Source: Paenibacillus bovis
Lineage (GTDB): Bacteria > Bacillota > Bacilli > Paenibacillales > Paenibacillaceae
Direction: 5' to 3'
Assembly: GCF_001421015.2 (NCBI RefSeq)
Contig: NZ_CP013023.1
Location: 1,419,501 to 1,483,500, forward strand
Length of the DNA: 64,000 nucleotides
In this document: one piece after another, positions 10,201-18,616 of the stretch
Layout: every line of letters begins with the position of its first letter
How positions within the stretch are numbered: the first letter of the stretch is position 1
Made by a program: the position numbers and the translations under genes
Notes under the pieces: generated by a model
Told to the model about the DNA's origin: nothing
Databases searched by the model: none
Seen by the model: the letters and a program-made list of their open reading frames with translations, nothing else

Positions 10201-10572
10201 GGGCAGGAATACCTCGATATGATTGGAGTCTACACCCTGATAAGGCTGCCCATTCAAATACAGCAGCGACTCAAATCCCGAATTGGTACCGCCGCCGGTC
10301 AGACCAAAGTGAAAACGTCCCAGCAGGGTACGGCCCTGCCAGCTCTCCGGAATCTCCGCTTCGGCAGCCAGCCAGAGAAAACGGTCACGTCCGCTCCAAT
10401 GTTCGCCGAGCTCCATCGTATGCCAGCTTTCATCGGGTTGTGGCGCAGCTGGATGAATCTCTTCACCGCTATCTTCTCTGGCTTGAAAAGAAGGCAAAGG
10501 AATAGCTTCACGATAACGATACATACTCAGTTCCTGTAGTCGGGATTTCAGCTTTTGCTCGGTTAAAAACAT
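7258..10572 (-). CDS. Alpha-mannosidase, glycoside hydrolase family 38
   Basis: 1104-residue enzyme expected to remove alpha-mannosyl residues from glycans. No signal peptide, so probably cytoplasmic and acting on imported oligosaccharides. The GH38 catalytic region is clear: zinc-binding HTHIDVAWLWRLKHT and the nucleophile aspartate in WLPDVFGYSWALPQIL. Long beta-rich C-terminal domains follow (substrate-binding and sandwich regions), matching the usual family length of roughly 1000-1100. ATG 10572 follows GGAGGAG at normal spacing; the reading frame is open up to 10749 but that part has no ribosome site. No sugar transporter or regulator is adjacent. Residues about 730-790 are a serine/aspartate-rich stretch of uncertain role. 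Confidence 0.93.
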   Translation of the reverse strand: MFLTEQKLKSRLQELSMYRYREAIPLPSFQAREDSGEEIHPAAPQPDESWHTMELGEHWSGRDRFLWLAAEAEIPESWQGRTLLGRFHFGLTGGGTNSGFESLLYLNGQPYQGVDSNHIEVFLPEDAAGRTHQLTFRLWSGLEGGGQPKVQRHELRTAEICWLDEPADNLYYTGIAALETVEVLEEHSSERADLLRAVDRAFRRIDWSEPGTTTFYDSVHQAEQLLTTMLEEIGKHSSVQLTAVGHTHIDVAWLWRLKHTRQKAIRSFSTVMRLMERFPEYVFLQTQPQLYDYVKQDAPELYEQIKEKIAEGRWEAGGAMWLEADCNLISGESLTRQLLMGTRFYKEEFGVESDYLWLPDVFGYSWALPQILRKSGIHTFMTTKISWNQYNRMPHDTFRWRGIDGSEVLTHFITTTEPWSQPGSWFYTYNGQLVPKTVKGSWEAYRDKEMNRELLVSYGYGDGGGGVNRTMLEMRRRLDRIPGLPHVRTGMAGDYFRRLQQTVAETDSYVHTWDGELYLEYHRGTYTSQAYNKRMNRKLELLYRDAEWISAWQSAHSGEWADYPQQQLNEGWKIILRNQFHDIIPGSSIREVYEDSRIEYEQSWQIGSKIWEQGSQQLTAAADDDSSSKPSYTIWNSSPWMRTELITIPVQSSTPAERWIDAAGQELTAVQQQEQWTIRVENVPALGYTTIMLDHSDPQGSSVPVDFHKPQVQSALADHSDESLLSVSGNGSNPPITTGSEDRSFSADIAASTEQLLMVEAYRATTPFYEMEWNEAGQLTRLYDREAEREVLTPGARANVLQLFEDKPLNFDAWDIDIFYQEKMKEITTLVDTQVIECNLLRAVVQFEWQLGQSTITQQMVLYADNRRIDFVTRADWHERQQLLKVAFPVHIRATEATYDIQYGNVKRPTHWNTSWDSARFESVGHQWADLSDRGYGVSLLNDCKYGYDIKDNIMRLSLIKCPIHPDTEADQGYHEFTYSLLPHQGDWLQGGTVPAAWALNNPLRITEGNMDNGGGSMFTLSGHTAMISAVKKAEDHNHVILRVHDFSGSRQTLTLDSTLPVTGYRECNLMEQPEQEFQHALPIRFVLEPYEIRTLEIQLQPEF

Positions 10573-10880
10573 AAGATTCTCACTCCTCCGGAAGTAGGTA
10601 TGAATAGCCGCTGATAGGTACAGCGCTCCAAGAATCAGGCGGCTGCAGGAATTGCGATTAAATGATCGGTACAGAGTAATATCATAGGAACCTGCCCAAT
10701 GCTGGACAGGATATGAGGGAATGGTCACATATTCGGCAGACGATGACAATATGTAGCCTATGAGCAGGGAAAATGCGCCTGCATATATGACATATTTTCC
10801 GGTGAAAAGTATTCAAAAGCCTGCGGGTTAAAAGAGAAATGACATAGTAAACCATTCATGGTCAGCTGCAAAATCAACAT
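10573..10880. other. Intergenic gap between divergent alpha-mannosidase and EamA genes
   Basis: No convincing gene or RNA. The minus-strand frame of the mannosidase remains open to 10749 but lacks a ribosome site. The part just downstream (10882-10897) carries the operator-like element described separately. Confidence 0.5.
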
Positions 10881-10881
10881 G

Positions 10882-10897
10882 TATTCCATACTTCGAT
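10882..10897 (+). promoter_or_regulatory. Operator-like element upstream of the EamA gene
   Basis: TATTCCATACTTCGAT differs by one base from TATTTCATACTTCGAT (12602-12617), which contains the left arm of the palindrome in front of the ArsR-like regulator gene. Only one half-site is clear here. The shared 16-mer suggests that the regulator controls both itself and the exporter (inference). Confidence 0.5.
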
Positions 10898-11037
10898 GAA
10901 CACTGAAATAATATGCATTTATACTGGGTGAAGCAGATTACTGCTCAATCATACACAGGTGCATCAGGTAGAGGAGTATGAGATACAGACATACAATCAG
11001 AACCATATGCTGTGCAACCGACAAAGGAGATCAAAAA

Positions 11038-11927
11038 ATGAACAGGCTCAAATTTATGCCGTTGATTCTGCTGACGACATTCCTGATGGGATCATCGTTT
11101 GCTATTGGAAAAATGGGGTTGGTGTATGCTTCGCCGCTGCTGTTGGCAGGACTGCGATTTGCGCTGGCCGGAGTGATTATGGCGGTGATCGTTGGTGTAC
11201 TGCGGCGTCCACATCCGGTACGAACAGCGGATTGGATAAAAATACTGCTAATTGGCGCTTTGCAGACTGCAGGCGTTATGGGCTGTATCTTTATCAGTCT
11301 GCGTACAATTACAGCGAGTGAATCGTCGATTCTGACATTTACGAATCCGCTGCTGGTCGTTGTGCTCGGTACAGTATTTGCTGGGATGCGTTACCGCTGG
11401 TATCAGTGGCTTGGCGTGCTGCTGGGGGTGGCAGGGGTAGCGATTACGCTCGGAGCGCAGCTGGAATGGAAAGCGGGGGTGATCTTCGGATTATGTTCGG
11501 CGATCTTCTGGGCGACCGCGACACTACTGGTCAAAAAATGGGGGGTGGACTGGATACATGGGTGCTGTCCGCGTATCAGATGCTGTTCGGCGGCATCCTG
11601 CTGCTGATCGCAAGTGTGCTGCTGGAGCAGCCTTTTTTCCACTGGAACGGAGAATCGGTGACGATTCTGCTATGGCTGAGTCTGCTATCCTCGATAGTAC
11701 AGTTTGCAGGCTGGTATTATGTACTGCAAAAAGGAGACCCGGCCCGAACGAGCGCCTTTTTGTTCCTGGCGCCCTTTTTCGGAGTACTGACCGGCTGGCT
11801 GCTGCTCGGAGAGCGGCTCTATCCATCGCTGATCGGTGGCGGTCTGTGTATTATTGCGGGGATTTATCTGGTCAATCGGCAGTTTCAGCCGCGGCGGAAG
11901 ACCAGTCCAGATCAAAATGCTGTCTGA
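11038..11927 (+). pseudogene. EamA/DMT-family transporter, interrupted by a frameshift
   Basis: Two overlapping frames together make a normal ten-helix EamA permease of about 295 residues. The first half (from ATG 11038 after AAAGGAGA) runs through LLVKKWG at 11546, then goes off-frame and stops at 11607. The second half (LDTWVLSAYQML... to 11927) continues one base back. Adding one G to the six-G run at 11540-11545 restores WGGLDTW. A six-A run lies just before. Possible readings are a genuine pseudogene, phase variation at the G-run, a -1 ribosomal slip at A6/G6, or a sequencing error. The 3' end overlaps the convergent regulator gene by 56 bases. EamA proteins export metabolites or drugs; substrate unknown. 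Confidence 0.8.
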
Positions 11928-12585
11928 AGGCAGAACGTCCTTCGCTGGTTACTTTGACCGCACGGATCGAAGGAACGCGTGTGATCCATTCCTTTTGCAA
12001 AAATAGATTCACCAGTTCATGACCGAGTGCGCCGCCCAGATGATGTCTGCGTTCACTCCAATCCAGACAGGCATGGGCAAAAGCACGGCGCTTGCGGCGC
12101 AGCAGCTGTAGATTCAGACCCAATCCTGCGAAAAACAATTCGCCGGCAGCAGTCACGGTGAATTCACCATTTTCCTGCAGCAGATAACCATGGCGCATCA
12201 TCGCTTCGGTCAGATCAACACCGAGCTGTCCAGCCAGATGATCGTAGCAGGTACGGGCTTCGCGCAAAGATTTCATTTCGGTGGATTGACGCAGTGAACG
12301 TACCTGCGGAGGAGGCGAGAGAGTGAGCAGGGTCTCCAGGGTCTGGGCGACCTCACGGCTGGCCAGCTGATAATAGCGATAACGTCCATGACGCTCGGCG
12401 ATAATCCAGCCACCCTGCACAAGCTTGGACAGATGGAAGCTGGCGGTCTGCGCAGTAACCGCAGCCATATCGGCCAGTTCACCAGCAGTATGGAATCTTC
12501 CATCCATCAGCCCGGTCAGCATGGCAGCCCGCGAACTTTCTCCGAGCAGGGAAGCGACAGTTGCAATATCGGGGTTAATACTCAT
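11872..12585 (-). CDS. ArsR-type winged-helix transcriptional regulator
   Basis: 237 residues. The N-terminal HTH (about 1-90) has the ArsR pattern: LLGESSRAAMLTGLMDGRFHTAGELAD, then AAVTAQTASFHLSKLVQGGWI as recognition helix and HGRYRYYQL as wing. The C-terminal half (about 110-237) is a domain often seen in larger ArsR-like regulators, rich in Arg/His. No classical metal-binding CxC is present, so the inducer is probably not arsenite. ATG 12585 is chosen because AAGGAG precedes it by seven bases; an ATG six bases earlier is too close. A perfect palindrome lies just upstream, consistent with autoregulation. Confidence 0.85.
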   Translation of the reverse strand: MSINPDIATVASLLGESSRAAMLTGLMDGRFHTAGELADMAAVTAQTASFHLSKLVQGGWIIAERHGRYRYYQLASREVAQTLETLLTLSPPPQVRSLRQSTEMKSLREARTCYDHLAGQLGVDLTEAMMRHGYLLQENGEFTVTAAGELFFAGLGLNLQLLRRKRRAFAHACLDWSERRHHLGGALGHELVNLFLQKEWITRVPSIRAVKVTSEGRSAFRQHFDLDWSSAAAETAD

Positions 12586-12609
12586 GATCATTCTCCTTAT
12601 GTATTTCAT

Positions 12610-12629
12610 ACTTCGATATGTATCGAAGT
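12610..12629. promoter_or_regulatory. Palindromic operator upstream of the ArsR-type regulator
   Basis: Perfect inverted repeat ACTTCGAT-ATGT-ATCGAAGT, 25 bases before the regulator start on the minus strand. Its left flank and arm recur in front of the EamA gene at 10882-10897. ArsR-type repressors bind such sites as dimers. Confidence 0.65.
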
Positions 12630-12727
12630 GTATTTTACAGGGGCTACAGAGGAACCGCAACTACTGACTTCGGCTTCAATATCTATTAGCATCATTTGTA
12701 ACCGGAATCATAAATTCAGAAAACAAT

Positions 12728-12786
12728 AAACAGCCAGCCGCAAATCGCACCTGTATGTCCAGGGTACAATTTACGGCTGGCTGTTT
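12728..12786 (-). terminator. Terminator after the Ig-repeat/SLH protein gene
   Basis: Arms AAACAGCCAGCCG (12728-12740) and CGGCTGGCTGTTT (12774-12786), extended by AAAT/ATTT past one mismatch. On the minus strand it is followed by a T-rich but interrupted tail (TTTATTGTTTT), so termination may be partial or bidirectional. Confidence 0.7.
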
Positions 12787-12808
12787 GGTTAGAATCCATT
12801 CCGATCAA

Positions 12809-15800
12809 TTAGATCAAATCGGATTTTTGCAGCAGGTTCTGTATCATCAGGGCAACCTCTGCACGTGTTACATTCATTTTGGGTGCCAGCATCTGCGAAC
12901 TGCGTCCCTGTACAAGGCCAGCTTGCAGATTGGAGGCAGCGGCTTGCTGCGCCCAGGCAGAAAGATTGGCTCTATCCCTGAAGCTGTTCAAAACGGAAGC
13001 AGTATTGACACTGCCAAGTTTATCCTGCAGACCGTTTAGCTTCATTGCCTGCGCCAGAATGACCATAGCCTGTTCACGGGTAATTTTGTCCTGCGGCTTG
13101 AACGTACCATCCGCATACCCCTGAATCAATCCATAGGAGGCGGCTGTTTGTACAGCGCCGCTGAACCAGTCGGATGGTTTCACATCGCTGAACGTTCGGC
13201 TGCTGGTATCTTCTTTCAGTCCAAGACCTTTGACGATAATGGCCGCAAATTCAGCACGGGTAATATCCTGCCGCGGCTTGAAGGAACCATCTTGGAATCC
13301 TTCGATTACCATGCGGGAACCCATATTGTTGACAGCATCGACAGCCCAGGACTGATTTACATCATCAAATGTAACCGGATGCCAGATCACGGCATAGGTA
13401 CTGTTGGTCAGACTATGGATGACTGCATGATACTGGTTATTCCGCTGTTCTACTTTGGTAGGTACATGACGCGTTGTACCGTCCGCATCTACGACAATCC
13501 CTGTTGTAATGCGATTCGGGTCTATACCCTGCGGCAGAATAACAGAGCGCTCTACATAAGCATTAAAACGACTAACGTCTACAGTCTGTCCGTTATGGCT
13601 GGCCTGAATATCCAGATTGACAGGTGGCGTCACCAGGCTAAAGGATTGGGCAGACGCTGCCTGATTCACAACTGACAATGTTCCCGCATCAGGTACAGCA
13701 ATACGGATACGGACTTTGATATCTTCCAGACTCGTACTGCTGCCCAGCTGTGAAGAAATAGAAGCAATATTGATCTGGCTCGCTGGCAGTGTATAAGTTG
13801 CGCGATTGGTGACGATCTCCAGTGTAGCCTGCTGCTGTTCCATCTGGCGCACCATTTGTCCATTCAGTTCCCCGATAATAACATCGGCTCCTGAAGTCAC
13901 CGGTAGAGTGACAACTGCACCATTCCCCTCGGCTTCCAGCCGCTCGGTAAGCCGCTGCTGATCAATAGTAATGGTTGCAGCAGACTGTCCATTGATTTCC
14001 GATTCGGTAACTGTACCGGCACGTTCAACTTTGCCGTTAACCAGAATATCTGCACCGGAACTTACAGGCGCGGATGAATCGGGAGACGACGGGTTGGAAG
14101 GTGTCGAAGGTGAAGTTCCTCCACCGGAACCACCGCCTGATCCGCCGGAATTATTATCATCCCGGTCTTTTTGCCAGATAGCGTAGAGGATCAGATTCTG
14201 ATCTTCGATTTGCAGGGTCTGACCCGGTTGGTAAGTTGTACCGGAGCCATCCGGCTGCGTATTCCAGCCATTAAAGCTATGCTTGCTGAGTGACAGATTG
14301 CCTGTATTGGCAGCGATTGTTACCGTATCTCCCTGTCGATACATATTGGCATCTGCCGGAGGCATACCGGATGTGCTGCCATTTCCGTTGTAGGTTACTT
14401 TATACGTGAATGGAGCAGTCACGGTCACGCTGGCTATCCGGCTGATGGTACTGGCCGTCTGGCTGCCATTCATATTGCTGTCCGTATTGGTAACGACGAC
14501 ATAATAATACATGGTGCCTGCTGTAGCGGCAGTTAATGTATAGGTAGCCGAGGTGGCAGTCGGAATAGCTCGTGCTCCGGTAAGGCTGCCGCTTGTATTC
14601 TCATACCATTGATAACTTAAAGTGCCGCTGGCTGTAGCATTGACCGATAAAGTAACCGGACTGCCTGCACTGGCTATCTGATCTGCTGGCTCTGTTGTAA
14701 TAACAGGTGCCTGTGCATTATTTAATGTATTAACAGTGACAGAAACAATCTGACTGGTCGTTGAAGCGGTCTTGTTGCCTGAAAGGGTATTGTCCGTATT
14801 GGTGACGATAACATAATAATAAACAGTACCGATCGTATCGGTTGGTGCATTATAGGTGGCACTGGTCGCACTGGCGATCGGCACACTGCCAATCATACTG
14901 TTGGATGCACTGCTATACCACTGATAGCTGAGAGTACCGCTGGCTGTGGCTGCTATAGTCAAATCGGCAGGCTCTCCAATATTTACTGTACGGTTGGAAG
15001 GTTGCGATGTAATCAGCGGAGCTTCCGCATTGGTACGAGCTTTTACCGTTACCTGAACCGGTTGACTCGCTATGGTCGCTGTCCGGGTTCCATTTACACT
15101 ATTGTCGGTATTGGTAATCACGACGTAATAATAGGTAGTTCCTGCATTGCTGGTAGGTGCAGCGTAAGAGCTGTTGACAGCACCGCCGATTGGAGTACCC
15201 CCTGTATTGCTGAGCGTTGATTGACTGTACCACTGATAACTTAGCGTACCGCTGCCTGTAGCCGTAGCTGACAGGATAGCAGTCTCATCGACATATACAT
15301 TCTGGCTGACCGGCTGGGAAATAATAACCGGTGGAGAAGCATTGGTAACAGCATTCACCGTGATATGCGCAACCTGGCTTGTTGTGGAAGCCGTTGTACT
15401 GCCATTTACCGAGTTGTCGGTATTCGTCACTGTTACATAATAGTAAAACGAACCGGCGGTAGTAGTCGGTACATTATAAGTGCTGCTGGTCGCACTACTG
15501 ATCAGGGTGCCCCCGGTATTGCTGTTGGTAGTATTGCGATACCATTGATAGCTAAGTGTACCGCTGGCTGTTGCAGTAACTGATACACTCGCAGCAGATC
15601 CGGTCGTCACAGTCTGATCAACCGGCTGTGCGGTGATCGTTGGTGGTGAAGCATTAGTGACTGTGTTTATGGTGACTTTTGCCGTCTGGCTGGTAGTTGT
15701 AGCTGTTTTGGTCCCATTTACCGAATTATCCGTATTGGTGACGATGACATAATAATAGGTAGTTCCGGCTGTACCGGTTGGTGCAGAATAGCTGCTGCTT

Positions 15801-16942
15801 GTTGCACCGGTGATCAATGTGCCGCCAGTTGTACTGTTGGTAGTATTGCTGTACCACTGGTAGCTGAGCGTCCCGCTGGCTGTAGCGGCTACGGACAGAG
15901 CGGCAGTTCCACCGACATTGACGGTTTGATCCGCTGGCTGTGTTGTAATTGTAGGTGGTGATGCATTGGTGACCGTATTGACTGTGACAGCAGCTGTTTG
16001 ACTGGTAACGGAAGCGGTCTTCGTCCCGTTTACCGAATTATCCGTATTGGTGACGATGACATAATAATAGGTGGTTCCGGCTGTAGCGGTTGGTGCGGAA
16101 TAACTGCTGCTTGTTGCACCGGTGATCAATGTGCCGCCGGTTGTACTGTTAGTGGTGTTACTGTACCACTGGTAGCTGAGCGTCCCGCTGGCTGTTGCAG
16201 CTACCGACAGGTTAGCCGCACTGCCGACCGTAGTCGTAACACCGGCAGGCTGAGAAGTAATCACCGGTGCCTGTGCATTGGTCACCCCGGTAATGTTGGC
16301 TATCGTAATATTGTCAAAATTCAGATTGGATGGAGCAATTCCGGAGCTGAATGTCCATGCAATATCCATCGAAGCTACATTGGCATACGAGTAGGATCCG
16401 GAATGGCCCAGCAGCTCGGACAACTGGTAAATACGAACATTATCGCCTATGGTCATCGTATAAGTACCACTGCCACCAAGGGTAGCGATAGTATTGCCCG
16501 TCGAATTTTTGAGCACGACCTGCAAGTTGCTCAGCGTATTATCTCCAGGGGCAACTCCTTCAAAAATACTTACACCCAGATCTTTGAAAGTAAAGTTTTT
16601 GTTTACGTTTCCACCCTCGGCTTTGAGCGTAATCGAACCACTTGTATTTTCGTCTTGCTGATTATCGGTAAAAAAAGAGGTTTCAACGCTTCCTTTCGGA
16701 GGCAACGAAGCCTTCATCCCGTTGCTGACGACAAATTTGTCGGCTATCTTCTGAAAGCCGGTGCCTCCGGAATCCGTCGCTCCCAGTCCACTGAAATCAT
16801 AGGTGCCATCAGCCGTGCCTGTCTGGGCATAGGCAGCATAAGGAGCAAAATTAAACAAAATCATAACAGCCAGCATGAGTATCACAGGCCATTTGGGAGC
16901 GTGTACAGATTGAAGCTTGATGTTGTGGAGCTGCTTATTCAT
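12809..16942 (-). CDS. Giant surface protein: six Ig-like repeats, InlB-type repeat and three SLH domains
   Basis: 1377 residues. Order: signal peptide (1-39); an N-terminal beta-rich domain (about 45-218); six Ig-like repeats of 104 residues (about 221-842), each with SGTLSYQWY and YYYVIVTNTDNS; a Listeria-Bacteroides type repeat (about 846-925, YNGNGSTSGMPP...FNGWNT); a Gly/Ser/Pro linker; a beta-rich region often preceding SLH in Paenibacillus proteins; and three SLH domains (about 1195-1370, with ITRAEFAAIIVKGLG, ITREQAMVILAQAM, VTRAEVALMIQNLL). The SLH domains should bind secondary cell-wall polymer, displaying the repeats outward as an adhesin or S-layer-like fibre (inference). The start follows GGAGG at nine bases. 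It is the last gene of a five-gene set with the tail-collar proteins. Confidence 0.93.
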   Translation of the reverse strand: MNKQLHNIKLQSVHAPKWPVILMLAVMILFNFAPYAAYAQTGTADGTYDFSGLGATDSGGTGFQKIADKFVVSNGMKASLPPKGSVETSFFTDNQQDENTSGSITLKAEGGNVNKNFTFKDLGVSIFEGVAPGDNTLSNLQVVLKNSTGNTIATLGGSGTYTMTIGDNVRIYQLSELLGHSGSYSYANVASMDIAWTFSSGIAPSNLNFDNITIANITGVTNAQAPVITSQPAGVTTTVGSAANLSVAATASGTLSYQWYSNTTNSTTGGTLITGATSSSYSAPTATAGTTYYYVIVTNTDNSVNGTKTASVTSQTAAVTVNTVTNASPPTITTQPADQTVNVGGTAALSVAATASGTLSYQWYSNTTNSTTGGTLITGATSSSYSAPTGTAGTTYYYVIVTNTDNSVNGTKTATTTSQTAKVTINTVTNASPPTITAQPVDQTVTTGSAASVSVTATASGTLSYQWYRNTTNSNTGGTLISSATSSTYNVPTTTAGSFYYYVTVTNTDNSVNGSTTASTTSQVAHITVNAVTNASPPVIISQPVSQNVYVDETAILSATATGSGTLSYQWYSQSTLSNTGGTPIGGAVNSSYAAPTSNAGTTYYYVVITNTDNSVNGTRTATIASQPVQVTVKARTNAEAPLITSQPSNRTVNIGEPADLTIAATASGTLSYQWYSSASNSMIGSVPIASATSATYNAPTDTIGTVYYYVIVTNTDNTLSGNKTASTTSQIVSVTVNTLNNAQAPVITTEPADQIASAGSPVTLSVNATASGTLSYQWYENTSGSLTGARAIPTATSATYTLTAATAGTMYYYVVVTNTDSNMNGSQTASTISRIASVTVTAPFTYKVTYNGNGSTSGMPPADANMYRQGDTVTIAANTGNLSLSKHSFNGWNTQPDGSGTTYQPGQTLQIEDQNLILYAIWQKDRDDNNSGGSGGGSGGGTSPSTPSNPSSPDSSAPVSSGADILVNGKVERAGTVTESEINGQSAATITIDQQRLTERLEAEGNGAVVTLPVTSGADVIIGELNGQMVRQMEQQQATLEIVTNRATYTLPASQINIASISSQLGSSTSLEDIKVRIRIAVPDAGTLSVVNQAASAQSFSLVTPPVNLDIQASHNGQTVDVSRFNAYVERSVILPQGIDPNRITTGIVVDADGTTRHVPTKVEQRNNQYHAVIHSLTNSTYAVIWHPVTFDDVNQSWAVDAVNNMGSRMVIEGFQDGSFKPRQDITRAEFAAIIVKGLGLKEDTSSRTFSDVKPSDWFSGAVQTAASYGLIQGYADGTFKPQDKITREQAMVILAQAMKLNGLQDKLGSVNTASVLNSFRDRANLSAWAQQAAASNLQAGLVQGRSSQMLAPKMNVTRAEVALMIQNLLQKSDLI
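14410..16282 (-). repeat. Six tandem 312-bp coding repeats (Ig-like units)
   Basis: Each unit encodes 104 residues beginning near TNA(Q/S)(A/P)P. The first two units (about 15650-16280) are close to identical at the DNA level over long stretches, for example around 15721-15900 compared with 16031-16210. The later units are more diverged. Such homogeneity suggests recent duplication or gene conversion. Confidence 0.85.
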
Positions 16943-16989
16943 TCTGGAGTTCCTCCATCCTCGGTCAATTGGTGACAGATATCGTATGG

Positions 16990-17532
16990 TTAGGGTCTAA
17001 CCGGGTATTCTCCCTGTTCTACGCAGATGATATAGTAAATCGCAACATACGGCTGCATATTATTATGGGCAGCTGATGGGCTGCCTGTCGGAAGTAGAGC
17101 GGTATTGTGGAGTGGCTGTAGAGTAGAGACATTATTTGTATACAGCGATTTGGGGGCAGGTGGCCGGCCCGAAGTCAGTGTTGCCCAATAATGGTTGGCC
17201 GGATCGCTCAATCCCTGGCTGGAATCCTGGGCTATCACGCTATGTGTATGGGCAGGCAGCTGATTGGCAGTCAGATTGACTGTAGCACTTCCTGCAGCCT
17301 GGCCTAGATTGCGTGGTGTCAGACCGGGTCCTGCACCCTGACCGATTGGTATAGAACCTGCCAGATTGGGCAGATTGAAGTTCTGGGCATCTCCTCCATA
17401 CGTATTGCCCATAATGGAATACAAGGCCTCATATTGGGCGATCGGCAGGGATTGGCCGTTACAAAACAGCCAGTTTTGTGGAGCATAGCTGCCTGCAAAT
17501 AATCGAATTTCGCCTAGATACGCGTCTGCCAT
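16990..17532 (-). CDS. Phage tail-collar domain protein (microcystin-dependent-protein-like), copy 1
   Basis: 180 residues. The tail-collar fold is recognised from YLGEIRLFAGSYAPQNWLFCNGQ at the start, then IMGNTYGGDAQNFNLPNLAG, QLPAHTHS and a C-terminal PYVAIYYIICVEQGEYP. In phages this domain occurs in tail fibre or collar proteins; bacterial stand-alone versions (MdpB-like) are common but their function is not established. No signal peptide. ATG 17532 follows GGGAGG. It lies 47 bases before the giant SLH protein in the direction of transcription and 19 bases after copy 2. Confidence 0.88.
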   Translation of the reverse strand: MADAYLGEIRLFAGSYAPQNWLFCNGQSLPIAQYEALYSIMGNTYGGDAQNFNLPNLAGSIPIGQGAGPGLTPRNLGQAAGSATVNLTANQLPAHTHSVIAQDSSQGLSDPANHYWATLTSGRPPAPKSLYTNNVSTLQPLHNTALLPTGSPSAAHNNMQPYVAIYYIICVEQGEYPVRP

Positions 17533-17551
17533 GAATAGATAACCTCCCTGG

Positions 17552-18058
17552 TTATGGCCGCACAGGGAAAATTCCCTGGGCAGCTATGCAGAATTGAACA
17601 GTCTGATAGGGCTGTATATTATTGTGCGCAGCATTCCCGCCTGTCGGTGTCAGTGTACCGGGATTCATGGCTGTAGGCGTTAAGTTTCCGACAGGTGCAT
17701 ACATCAGCGTTTGACCTTTGGCCCATAACTGATTGGCTGGCTTGGTCTGATTGGCTGTAGCGGTAGAAGTCATGGCATTATGTGTATGCTGAGGCAGTTC
17801 GGACAATGTTAATGTATGAGCAGCTTCGCCCTGGGACGTTCCGGAAGGAATAGATGAACTCGGATGCAAAGCGACACGTCCTCTTAAATCGGGAAGCTGA
17901 AAGTTGGTTCGGCCGTCTCCTCCAAAAGTAGTACCAATAACAGCAAACAAAGCTGTATTCGTATTGATTGGCAGTACCTGTCCATCACAGGCCAGCCAGC
18001 CGGATGGTGTAAAATTGATCGCAAACAGCTTGATTTCTCCTATAAACGGATCAGCCAT
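17552..18058 (-). CDS. Phage tail-collar domain protein, copy 2
   Basis: 168 residues with the same layout as its neighbours: FIGEIKLFAINFTPSGWLACDGQ, VIGTTFGGDGRTNFQLPDLRGRV, ELPQHTHN and a final PYQTVQFCIAAQGIFPVRP. ATG 18058 is chosen because AAGGAGG lies seven bases before it; the frame stays open nine codons further upstream without a ribosome site. The three copies have diverged strongly outside the motifs, so they are old duplicates likely forming a hetero-oligomer (inference). Confidence 0.88.
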   Translation of the reverse strand: MADPFIGEIKLFAINFTPSGWLACDGQVLPINTNTALFAVIGTTFGGDGRTNFQLPDLRGRVALHPSSSIPSGTSQGEAAHTLTLSELPQHTHNAMTSTATANQTKPANQLWAKGQTLMYAPVGNLTPTAMNPGTLTPTGGNAAHNNIQPYQTVQFCIAAQGIFPVRP

Positions 18059-18100
18059 ATAGTGACCTCCTTGGATATAAAACAATTCGAAAAGAGAATA

Positions 18101-18616
18101 TCAGGAACGTGAGGGGAAAATACCGACCAGTGCAATCATAAAAGTAAGCGGAAGGGAAGGCATCATATTGTTATGCGGTTGCGCAGCACCGGCTGCTGAA
18201 ATGGCTGCCGGATTCATGGGAGCAAGACCGGTACCGGTGCCATCCGAGTACATAGCCGTTTGCGCCCAGAGAGCATTGGCATCCGGAGATGATTGGGTAG
18301 CCGGAGTAGATAATGCCTGTACAGTATGGGAATGGGCAGGCATTTGGGCTGTGGTCAGATTTACAGTTTCACTGCCTGCACGGGAGCCAAGCGGAAAGGT
18401 ATTGTTGGGCACAGTGGAATTATGAAGAGGGACACGTCCGCGAAGATCAGGCAGAGCGAAGGTATTGACACCGTCTCCTCCATAATTGACACCGATCAAA
18501 GAAAACAGTGCCTGATTATTCGCGATCGGTAGCAGTTGACCATTGCATAATGCCCATCCCTGCGGCGCATAATTACCGGTGAACATGCGTATTTCGCCCA
18601 GATAACAATCACTCAT
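18101..18616 (-). CDS. Phage tail-collar domain protein, copy 3
   Basis: 171 residues: YLGEIRMFTGNYAPQGWALCNGQ, LIGVNYGGDGVNTFALPDLRGRV, QMPAHSHT and a hydrophobic C-terminus (LPLTFMIALVGIFPSRS). ATG 18616 follows GGAGGTG by nine bases and overlaps the end of the acetyltransferase gene by 8 bases, which indicates translational coupling. It is followed after 42 bases by copy 2. Confidence 0.88.
   Translation of the reverse strand: MSDCYLGEIRMFTGNYAPQGWALCNGQLLPIANNQALFSLIGVNYGGDGVNTFALPDLRGRVPLHNSTVPNNTFPLGSRAGSETVNLTTAQMPAHSHTVQALSTPATQSSPDANALWAQTAMYSDGTGTGLAPMNPAAISAAGAAQPHNNMMPSLPLTFMIALVGIFPSRS

Noticed and set aside
16990..18616. Prophage or tailocin suggested by the tail-collar genes
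   Set aside because: No other phage structural, lysis, replication or integrase genes are in the surroundings; collar proteins are of the stand-alone bacterial type.
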